A stretch of 5,890 nucleotides of DNA from assembly GCA_937906285.1 (NCBI GenBank), contig CALCWL010000145.1, positions 1-5,890 on the forward strand, in the 5' to 3' direction. The notes below the pieces were generated by a model. It made no database searches and was not told the origin of the DNA. It worked only from the letters and a program-made list of their open reading frames with translations. A program made the position numbers and the translations under genes. The stretch comes from an uncultured Rhodanobacter sp. GTDB lineage: Bacteria > Pseudomonadota > Gammaproteobacteria > Xanthomonadales > Rhodanobacteraceae. This document shows positions 1 to 5,341 of the stretch, piece after piece. Positions within the stretch are counted from its first letter, which is position 1, and every line of letters begins with the position of its first letter.

Positions 1-2433
1 CTCGGACCAGCCGATGCTGGCGGTGATCGTCACCGGCGCGTCGCTGGCCAGCCGGAACGGCTCGCGCAACGCCTGGCGCACGCACTCGGCGCACTCGCGG
101 GCGCGCAGCGAGCGTTCGCTGCGGCTGCTCCGCTCGCACGGCACGGCCAGCGCGAACGTGCCGCCGCCGAAGCGCGCCAGCACGCAGCCGTCTTCCAGCA
201 GCCGGCGCAGGCGCTGCGCGATCAGGGTCAGCAGGTGATCGCCGGCGGCATGGCCGCGCAGGTCGTTCACGCGCTTGAAGTGGTCCAGGTCGACCAGCAG
301 CAACAGCGCGCGGAAGCCTTCGGCCTGGCCCAGCAGGTGCTTCAGGTGGTTGCGCAGGAAATGCCGGTTCGGCAGATCGGTGAGCGGGTCGAAAAAGGTC
401 ATGTGGTCGACGCTGGCATGGGCCTCGCGTTCGCTGGTGAGGTCGACCATGGTGCAGACGCGGTGGGTGACCTGGCCTTGTGTGTCGGCGACCGCCGAAG
501 TGGCCGCGCGCACCACCCGCGGCTGGCCGTGCTTGACCTGGATCCAGCGCTCCTCCTGCCAGAAGCCGTCGGGGCCGAGCGGCTCACCGCGTTCGTGTGC
601 CGGCGCCTCGTCGTCGCGGCGGGCCCAGACCTGCGACGAGGGCCGCCCCTGTACCTCTTCCAGACGATAACCGGTGAGCCGGGTGAATGCCTGGTTGACG
701 CGCTGGATGGTGCCGTCAGCGTCGGTCACCATCAGCGCCTCCTGGGTCTGGAAGGCCACCGCGGCCAGGCGCAGTTCGCTGTCGGCGCGTTTGCGCTCGG
801 TGATGTCCTGCGCGTAGAGGATCGCGTACAACGCCGCGCCGCCCTCGTCGTGGATCACCGAGCAGTCCAGTTTCGCCGGGAAGCGGCGCCCGTCGCGGGT
901 GATCTGTTCGGTTTCCCAGACCAGGTGCCCGAGGCTGTCGGCCTGCGCCCAACGTTCGTGCTGACGGGCAAGGACGTCGGGCGGAAACAGTGCATCGACC
1001 GGCATGCCGACCATTTCCTCGGGCGGGTAGCCGCGCTCGCTGGCGAACACCGGGTTGACCGCGGTCAGCAAGCGCGTGCGCGAGTCGCAGATGGCCACGC
1101 CGAAGGCGGCGTTCTGGAACGCGTGCGCCCACAATCGCAGTTGCGCCTCGCTGTGCAGGCGCCGGGTGACGTCGCGCGCCACGGTGAGCACGCCGTGGAT
1201 CGCGCCGGTGGGATCGTGCAGCGGCACCTTGCTCAGTTCCAGTTGCCGGCTGTCGCCGTCCGGCGCCTCGTACGGCACGATCGCATTGCGCGGCTGTCCG
1301 TTCGACAGCACGCCCTGGCTCATCGAACGCGATGCGGCGGCGAAGCGCGTGTTGCGCGCGTCGAAGGCGTCGAACGCCGTGCGGCCGAGCAGCGATTCGC
1401 GCGTGCGCCCGAACAGGCCGAGCGTGCGGTCGTTGCAGTCGGTGAGCACGCCCTTGCCGTCGCTGACCCACATCGCGTCCGGGCTGGCGTCGAACAAGGC
1501 ACGCAGGTTGCGCTTCTCCGCGCGCAGCTCGCGCGTGCGCACGGCCACCGTGCGCCGCAGCGACCACACCCACAAGGCCAGCAGCACGGCCAGCGCCAGC
1601 CCCACGGCCAGCGCGATGCGCGCCGTCCGCGCGAAAGGTTGCGGCATGGCGGGGCGATCCAGCCAGCGCTCATGCAGGACGGCGCGCTCGGCCGGCGTGA
1701 TCATCGCCATGCCGCGTTCCACCGTCTGCAGCATCGCGCCGTTGCCCGCGCGCACGGCGCGGCGGGGCTGGCCGGTGTAGAGGATGTAGGCGAGGTAGAA
1801 CTTGTCCAGCGCCGCGTAGCGGTAGAGGTAGTAGTTGGCCGGGTTGGTGTCCATGCAGAAGACGCCGATGTTGCCGCCGACCGCAGCCTGGATGATCTCC
1901 TTGTAATTGGTGTATTCGTGCAAGTCGGTGATGCCTTGCTTTCGCATGTGTTCGGCGCAGGCGTCGCCGCGCTCCACCGCCACGGGAAAGCCGCGCAGGC
2001 CGGCGCTGTCGGTGATGCCGCGGATGCTGCGCGCCACGTAGATGCCCACGGCCTGCTCGGCGTACGGCGCGGAGAACTCGTACAGCGGCACGCGCTCCGG
2101 TGTGCGGTAGAGCATGTCGATCACGTCGGCCTTGCCGGCCAGCAACTCCTTCTGCGCCTGGTCCCAGGCCATCGGCTCCAGCTCCACCTGGATGCCGGTG
2201 TGCTGCTGGAACAGCCGCCACATGTCGACTTCGTAGCCCTGCGCCTTGCCATTGCCATCGAGGAACAGGAAGGGCGGGTAGTTGTTGTCGGTGACCACGC
2301 GGATGCGCGCGGGGGCGGGCGGCATGGCGGCAGACGTCGAGGCGACCGGCGGCGCCGACGCGGCCACTGCCGCAAACGCCGCAACCAGGCCACAGAACGC
2401 TCCCCCGATGCATGCCGTGCGCCATCGCTTCAT
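1..2433 (-). CDS. Membrane sensor: SBP_bac_3, TM helix, three PAS and degenerate GGDEF (C-terminus off window)
   Basis: Inner-membrane signalling protein, 811 residues visible and still open at the window edge. Start ATG at 2433, with a purine-rich CGAGG about 6 bases upstream. Residues 1-27 form a signal peptide (KRWR n-region, hydrophobic core, AVAASA near the cleavage site). Residues about 43-262 are a periplasmic solute-binding domain of SBP_bac_3 type: VVTDNNYPPF near 46-55, GYEVD at 66-70, and TPERxxxYEFSAPY at 111-124, where R114 may contact ligand. C159 and C193 could form a disulfide. A single transmembrane helix spans about 271-290. PAS domains follow at roughly 310-425, 437-548 (ending DITERKRA) and 558-670. 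GGDEF starts near 674: DPLTDLPNR at 682-690, DLDHFKRVND at 715-724 and GHAAGD at 727-732 are intact. The GG(D/E)EF signature is GGGTF at 756-760 and no RxxD inhibitory site is seen. Cyclase activity is therefore unlikely. A C-terminal EAL domain may follow off-window, but this cannot be seen. Confidence 0.93.
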   Translation of the reverse strand, partial: MKRWRTACIGGAFCGLVAAFAAVAASAPPVASTSAAMPPAPARIRVVTDNNYPPFLFLDGNGKAQGYEVDMWRLFQQHTGIQVELEPMAWDQAQKELLAGKADVIDMLYRTPERVPLYEFSAPYAEQAVGIYVARSIRGITDSAGLRGFPVAVERGDACAEHMRKQGITDLHEYTNYKEIIQAAVGGNIGVFCMDTNPANYYLYRYAALDKFYLAYILYTGQPRRAVRAGNGAMLQTVERGMAMITPAERAVLHERWLDRPAMPQPFARTARIALAVGLALAVLLALWVWSLRRTVAVRTRELRAEKRNLRALFDASPDAMWVSDGKGVLTDCNDRTLGLFGRTRESLLGRTAFDAFDARNTRFAAASRSMSQGVLSNGQPRNAIVPYEAPDGDSRQLELSKVPLHDPTGAIHGVLTVARDVTRRLHSEAQLRLWAHAFQNAAFGVAICDSRTRLLTAVNPVFASERGYPPEEMVGMPVDALFPPDVLARQHERWAQADSLGHLVWETEQITRDGRRFPAKLDCSVIHDEGGAALYAILYAQDITERKRADSELRLAAVAFQTQEALMVTDADGTIQRVNQAFTRLTGYRLEEVQGRPSSQVWARRDDEAPAHERGEPLGPDGFWQEERWIQVKHGQPRVVRAATSAVADTQGQVTHRVCTMVDLTSEREAHASVDHMTFFDPLTDLPNRHFLRNHLKHLLGQAEGFRALLLLVDLDHFKRVNDLRGHAAGDHLLTLIAQRLRRLLEDGCVLARFGGGTFALAVPCERSSRSERSLRARECAECVRQALREPFRLASDAPVTITASIGWSE

Positions 2434-2575
2434 GCAGATGCCTCGTCCGGTCGCCATCCCCGTTGCGAAGTTCAACCATACCCCAATCGGTGCGGCCCCG
2501 CGCAGGCCGATCCGGCTCGCTGCGGGACATCTCTGCCTTGTAGCGGCGGCGCCGGGAATCCCTTGAATGCGGCGC
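2434..2575. other. Intergenic region between LysR gene and sensor gene
   Basis: This 142-base gap lies between the LysR stop and the sensor start, both on the minus strand. It contains a stem-loop directly after the LysR stop (annotated separately). Read on the minus strand, it also holds an AT-richer patch around 2475-2490 that includes TATGGT, a possible -10 element. No good -35 partner lies 16-18 bases before it, so no promoter is called. The gap is long enough for the sensor to have its own promoter. No small gene is evident. Confidence 0.5.
2549..2575 (-). terminator. Possible stem-loop terminator after the LysR gene
   Basis: Perfect 6-base inverted repeat GCGCCG (2549-2554) and CGGCGC (2570-2575), separated by 15 bases. 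The loop contains a second small palindrome, GGGAATCCC, at 2554-2562. The outer arm abuts the LysR stop codon at 2576-2578. No T-run follows on the minus strand, so this is not a standard intrinsic terminator. In such GC-rich DNA a 6-base palindrome can also arise by chance. Confidence 0.3.
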
Positions 2576-3496
2576 TCATGTCGCGCGCGTGCGCTGGCGG
2601 CGGCCCTGTCCCGGCGCAGAGGCGAGCCAGCCGCGCAGGTCGTGGCGGATGATCGCGGCCAGCCGGCTCACCGCCGGGTTCGGCGCCGGCTCGGCGAACA
2701 TCAGCGCGAGCCCGAGCGTGCGCGGCGCCGGCAGCGCGGCTGGCGCGATGTCGAGTATCTGCACGCCGGCGGGCAGGCCCAGTGGCGTGCGCAGGGTGAT
2801 GCCCAACCCCGCCGCCACGGCTGCCCACACGCCGGCCAGGCTGGCACTGCTGAAGGCCACCCGCCAGGCGATGCCGGCGCGATCCAGGGCGTCGATCGCG
2901 GTGCTGCGCAGCAGGCAGGGCGGTTCCAGCATCACCAGCGGCAGCGGTTCGCCGCGGTCGAGCGTGCGCGGCGTCGTCGCCGCGCCGATCCAGCGCATCG
3001 GCACCTTGCCCAGGTGTTCGTCATGCGCGGCGCGCGCGCCGGTCTCCCATGCGAGGGTGAGGTCGAGCCGGCCCGCGTCCAGTTGCCGCCGCAGTTCGGC
3101 GTTGCGCGCGATGCGGGCCTCGATGCACACCTGCGGGTGGGCGCGGGCGAAGCGTCCCAGCACGTCGGGCAACAGTGTTTCGCCGAAATCCTCCTGCAGG
3201 CCCAGCCGGACCCGCCCGGCCAGTTCGCTGCCGCGGATCGCTGCCGCCGCCTGGTCGTTGAGTTCCAGCAGGCGCCGCGCATAAGCCAGCATGACCTCGC
3301 CCGCGTCGGTCAGCGCCATGCCGCGGCCCGCCCTGCGCAACAGTGCGGTGCCCGCCTGTTCCTCCAGCTTCTTCAGTTGCGCGCTGACTGCCGAGGTGGA
3401 GCGGCCGAGCCGGTCCGCCGCCTTGGCGAAGCTGCCCAGTTCGATGCCGCTGGCGAAACTGCGCAGGACATCGAGATCGAAAGTGACGCGACGCAT
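2576..3496 (-). CDS. LysR-family transcriptional regulator
   Basis: A 306-residue DNA-binding regulator, the usual LTTR length. The N-terminal winged helix-turn-helix covers about residues 7-65: FDLDVLRSF, then SFAKAADRLGRSTSAVSAQL (22-41), KKLEEQAGTALLRR, and the typical LTDAGEVMLAYARRLL (62-77). The C-terminal effector-binding domain of the periplasmic-binding-protein fold runs about 93-292, with ELAGRVRLGL at 91-100, LDLTLAW at 144-150 and AAVAAGLGITL at 225-235. The frame is open 18 codons further upstream, to 3550. The ATG at 3496 is preferred because AGGA lies 7 bases before it (3504-3507 on the plus strand) and LTTRs usually begin just before this helix; the 3550 start has no ribosome-binding site. 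The gene is divergent from the DUF4865 gene, the classic LTTR arrangement, so it probably regulates that gene and itself. The effector is unknown. The tail after residue 292 is rich in Arg and looks disordered. Confidence 0.95.
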   Translation of the reverse strand: MRRVTFDLDVLRSFASGIELGSFAKAADRLGRSTSAVSAQLKKLEEQAGTALLRRAGRGMALTDAGEVMLAYARRLLELNDQAAAAIRGSELAGRVRLGLQEDFGETLLPDVLGRFARAHPQVCIEARIARNAELRRQLDAGRLDLTLAWETGARAAHDEHLGKVPMRWIGAATTPRTLDRGEPLPLVMLEPPCLLRSTAIDALDRAGIAWRVAFSSASLAGVWAAVAAGLGITLRTPLGLPAGVQILDIAPAALPAPRTLGLALMFAEPAPNPAVSRLAAIIRHDLRGWLASAPGQGRRQRTRAT

Positions 3497-3512
3497 GTAA
3501 CAGTCCTGTTTT

Positions 3513-3540
3513 TCGGGATCGTTTATGCCGAAATTCCCGA
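3513..3540. promoter_or_regulatory. Candidate LysR operator (interrupted dyad with an inner T-N11-A box)
   Basis: Inverted repeat TCGGGA (3513-3518) and TCCCGA (3535-3540) with a 16-base spacer. Inside it, TCG-N7-CGA at 3519-3531 fits the T-N11-A pattern typical of LysR boxes. The dyad covers the putative -10 element of the LysR gene, which would suit negative autoregulation, and lies just upstream of the weak plus-strand promoter, which would suit activation of the DUF4865 gene. The repeat is seen directly; its role is inferred. Confidence 0.4.
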
Positions 3541-3588
3541 TTTTCAACATCAGATTGGCGCGCTACCGTGGACCGCGTCAACCGCCCC

Positions 3589-3593
3589 AGGAG
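3589..3593 (+). promoter_or_regulatory. Ribosome-binding site fixing the DUF4865 start
   Basis: AGGAG lies 6 bases before the ATG at 3600. The frame is open back to an ATG at 3525, but the 25 extra codons would run through the control region and lack a comparable site. Confidence 0.75.
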
Positions 3594-3599
3594 CACTCC

Positions 3600-4166
3600 A
3601 TGATCGCGATGCAGTACGCCTTCAGCTTGCCTGCCGATTACGACATGGCGATCATCCGCCGCCGCATCGCCGACAAGGGCCATCTGCTCGACGACTTCCC
3701 GCGGCTGTGTTTCAAGGCGTACCTGTACGCCGAGTACGGCGACGACGCCACGCCGGGCGAGCAGAACACCTATGCGCCGTTCTACCTGTGGCAGGACAAC
3801 GAAGGCATGAACGCGTTCCTGGCCGGTGCCGGCTTCGCTGCGCTCACCCGCGCGTTCGGCTGGCCGTCGGTGCGCACGTGGTCGGTGTGGCGGGCGGATC
3901 GGGCCGCGGATCTGCGTGCGGCGGCGCGGGCGACGCGCGAGCTCGTCGCCATTTCCGAGCATGCGCCGCTCGCCGAGCTGCGCGAGGCCGAGACGCGCGC
4001 GGCGCAGCTCGATCGCACCGCCGGTGCGCTCGCCGCCGTCAGCGCCTTCGATCCCACCGGCTGGACGCTGCTGCGCCTGCGGCTGTGGCCTGACGCGCAC
4101 GGTCCCGTCGCCGGTGCGCGCAACTACCGCGTGGGGCATGTCTCGCAGCCCGGCGCCGGCCACTGA
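3600..4166 (+). CDS. DUF4865 family protein
   Basis: A 188-residue soluble protein with no signal peptide or membrane segment. The N-terminal half carries what I recognise as the DUF4865 pattern: MIAMQYAFSLPADYDMAIIR at 1-20, then RRRIADKGHLLDDFPRLCFK, YAPFYLWQDNEGMNAFL (58-74) and ALTRAFGWPSVRTWSVW (81-97). The middle part, about 100-145, is rich in Ala, Arg and Glu and probably helical. The C-terminal part has GWTLLRLRLW at 154-163 and NYRVGHVSQP at 175-184, probably a second beta-alpha unit. The pattern of strands and helices recalls dimeric alpha-beta barrel (ABM/EthD-like) proteins, but this is only a fold guess. The family has no established biochemical function to my knowledge. Its divergence from a LysR regulator suggests an inducible role, perhaps in handling a small organic or reactive compound. 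The cupin gene follows 100 bases downstream on the same strand. Confidence 0.9.
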   Translation: MIAMQYAFSLPADYDMAIIRRRIADKGHLLDDFPRLCFKAYLYAEYGDDATPGEQNTYAPFYLWQDNEGMNAFLAGAGFAALTRAFGWPSVRTWSVWRADRAADLRAAARATRELVAISEHAPLAELREAETRAAQLDRTAGALAAVSAFDPTGWTLLRLRLWPDAHGPVAGARNYRVGHVSQPGAGH

Positions 4167-4187
4167 GCGCTCGCGCGGCGGCATGGC

Positions 4188-4220
4188 GTCGCGAAATATT
4201 GTCGCAGTTCGCGGCGCGAC
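4188..4220 (+). repeat. Imperfect inverted repeat upstream of the cupin gene
   Basis: GTCGCG (4188-4193) pairs with CGCGAC (4215-4220). Nested inside, GCGAA (4191-4195) pairs with TTCGC (4208-4212) across 12 bases; the two pairings compete. GTCGC is also directly repeated at 4188 and 4201. The element lies in the 100-base gap between the DUF4865 stop and the cupin start. It could be an operator, a leader hairpin, or chance in GC-rich DNA. TATTGT at 4197-4202 resembles a -10 box but has no matching -35 upstream. Confidence 0.35.
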
Positions 4221-4266
4221 GGTGTTCTTCGGTGAGGACAGCTTCTGTCGAACGGAGGATGCATCC

Positions 4267-4755
4267 ATGAACACGACATGCGCGATCGCCTTGCTGGCAC
4301 TTTCGCTGGAACTGGCGCCTACTCCCACTCCCGCCGCACCGCCCGCTGCCGTGCAGCTGGCGCCCGGCGACCTGAAGTGGATGCCGGCGCCCCCGGTGCT
4401 GCCCAGGGGCGTGCAACTGGCGGTGCTGAGCGGCAATCCGTTCGCGGAAGGGTTCGCCACCCTGCGCCTGAAGATCCCGCCGCATACCACGTTCGCGCCG
4501 CACTGGCACCCGACCGCCGAGGGCTTCACCGTGCTGCAGGGAACCTTCCACGTCGGCATGGGCGACCAGGTGGACAAGGCCGCGGCCAAGGCGCTGCCGG
4601 CGATGAGCTACGCGTCGCTGCCGGCGATGCATCACCACTACGCGTATACCGGGGACGAGAGCGTGGTCATCGACCTGAGTTTCTACGGGCCGTTCCAGAT
4701 CCACTACGTGCATCCGGCCGACGATCCCTCGCAGGTTGCCGCGACGAAGCCCTGA
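4267..4755 (+). CDS. Exported cupin-domain protein
   Basis: A 162-residue single-domain cupin. Start ATG at 4267, with a strong GGAGG at 4254-4258, 8 bases upstream; the frame stays open further upstream without a better site. Residues 1-29 look like an export signal (hydrophobic AIALLALSLELA, then a Pro/Ala-rich stretch), though no Lys or Arg precedes the hydrophobic core, so periplasmic location is probable rather than certain. The cupin barrel covers about 45-150. Motif 1 is H79-x-H81-x3-E85-x6-G92 (HWHPTAEGFTVLQG), an exact fit to HxHx3Ex6G. Motif 2 is around PAMHHHY, 119-125, where one of H122-H124 would complete a metal site. GVQLAVLSGNPF (48-59) and the C-terminal FQIHYVHPADDP (143-154) match periplasmic cupins of unknown function that I recognise in Proteobacteria. 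Substrate is unknown; a dioxygenase, isomerase or sensor role cannot be told apart. It may be co-transcribed with the DUF4865 gene. Confidence 0.88.
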   Translation: MNTTCAIALLALSLELAPTPTPAAPPAAVQLAPGDLKWMPAPPVLPRGVQLAVLSGNPFAEGFATLRLKIPPHTTFAPHWHPTAEGFTVLQGTFHVGMGDQVDKAAAKALPAMSYASLPAMHHHYAYTGDESVVIDLSFYGPFQIHYVHPADDPSQVAATKP

Positions 4756-4775
4756 GGACGGATCGCGCCGCGTCC
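4756..4775. terminator. Weak bidirectional stem-loop between convergent genes
   Basis: GGACG (4756-4760) and CGTCC (4771-4775) form a 5-base stem with a 10-base loop. It fills the 19-base gap between the cupin stop and the lipoprotein stop codon, overlapping the latter by one base. The symmetry suits a terminator shared by both strands, but no T-tract is present on either side. Confidence 0.35.
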
Positions 4776-5323
4776 TAGATGCCTGCGTGGTACGGCCGGC
4801 CCGCCACGCAGTTGTCCACTTCCCGCTGACTGACGTGCGCGTAGGGCCGCAGGTTCACCACCGCCTGCACCATCTGGTCCTGGCGCCGCACCACGTCGCC
4901 CAGCGCGGCGCAGAATTCGGGCGAGTGGGAGAGCGCGAGGCCTTGCTGCTCCAGCTTCTTCTCCATCTTGTCCAAGCGACCGGTCATCATCGCGAACACG
5001 GTCCTGGCCATGACGTGCCGGGTCATGTGCGCGGCCTTGTCCAGCGAGAGATCCACCAGCGCGATCACCGCCTCGCGGTAGCGCAGCGTCTCCGCCTTCT
5101 GCGCCCGGGAAAGGACCAGGCTGTCGCTGCCGATCTTCACCGCGCCGGATGCATCGATGCTGGCGTCGGGATGGCCCTTGGCGTTCATGCCCAGCGGTTC
5201 GCGATGCAGCTCGGCACGTGCCGATGCGATCTCGCGCGTGGCCACGCCCGAGCAGCCCGTGCCCAGCACGGTCACGAGGACGAGGAGGGCGCCAGCCAGG
5301 CGCGGTCGGTTTGCCTGAAACAT
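4775..5323 (-). CDS. Putative lipoprotein, DUF2884 (YggN)-like
   Basis: A 182-residue predicted lipoprotein. The N-terminus has basic residues (R6, R8), a hydrophobic core LAGALLVLVTVL (9-20) and a signal peptidase II site GTGC ending at C24. Ser follows the Cys, so the Lol rule predicts the outer membrane, facing the periplasm. The core at about 51-95 reads HPDASIDASGAVKIGSDSLV followed by LSRAQKAETLRYREAVIALV. This resembles the 'ID..G.v.i.g..l.Lt..Q...l..Yr' pattern of DUF2884 proteins, so I assign that family tentatively. Residues about 92-128 are helical and Met/Lys-rich (MTGRLDKMEKKLEQQ). Two further cysteines, C138 and C172, could form a disulfide in the periplasm. Start ATG at 5323 has a modest GGGA about 7 bases upstream. 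It sits 18 bases after the DUF5694 gene on the same strand, so the two are likely one operon. Function is unknown. Confidence 0.85.
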   Translation of the reverse strand: MFQANRPRLAGALLVLVTVLGTGCSGVATREIASARAELHREPLGMNAKGHPDASIDASGAVKIGSDSLVLSRAQKAETLRYREAVIALVDLSLDKAAHMTRHVMARTVFAMMTGRLDKMEKKLEQQGLALSHSPEFCAALGDVVRRQDQMVQAVVNLRPYAHVSQREVDNCVAGRPYHAGI

Positions 5324-5341
5324 GCGGGATTCCCGGGGCGG

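Larger units (their letters stand above)
3497..3599. promoter_or_regulatory. Divergent control region between LysR and DUF4865 genes
   Basis: This 103-base region is more AT-rich than its surroundings and must serve both genes. For the minus strand it holds TTGAAA (plus 3542-3547) and TAAACG (plus 3520-3525), 16 bases apart, a plausible sigma-70 promoter ending close to the LysR start. For the plus strand the best pair is TTTTCA (3541-3546) and TACCGT (3564-3569), 17 bases apart, which is weak and may need an activator. The two -35 boxes overlap, so the promoters would be back to back. Promoter calls are by eye from consensus matching. Confidence 0.5.

Noticed and set aside
1670..2530. A 286-codon minus-strand frame overlapping the sensor N-terminus
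   Set aside because: It is the sensor region read one frame off; the in-frame product has the signal peptide and SBP motifs, this one has none.
235..2652. An 805-codon open frame on the plus strand, antisense to the sensor gene
   Set aside because: It is a mirror of the sensor coding frame: high GC removes stop codons from the opposite strand. The translation is rich in Arg, Ala, His and Val with no recognisable domain, while the minus-strand frame gives a full SBP-PAS-GGDEF protein.
3525..3599. A 25-codon N-terminal extension of the DUF4865 protein
   Set aside because: It lacks a ribosome-binding site, would translate the control region, and family members begin at the MIAMQY segment, which has AGGAG 6 bases upstream.
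2567..4093. A 508-codon plus-strand open frame spanning the LysR gene, the control region and part of DUF4865
   Set aside because: It crosses three well-supported features, has no domain signature and shows low-complexity Arg/Ala composition.
3021..4589. A 522-codon minus-strand open frame across LysR, DUF4865 and the cupin
   Set aside because: It is antisense to two clear genes and out of frame with LysR; its composition is typical of shadow frames.
5326..5336. An 11-base sequence (GGGATTCCCGG) shared in inverted orientation with 2552-2562
   Set aside because: Several 11-base matches are expected by chance in a window of this size and composition, and the match does not extend.
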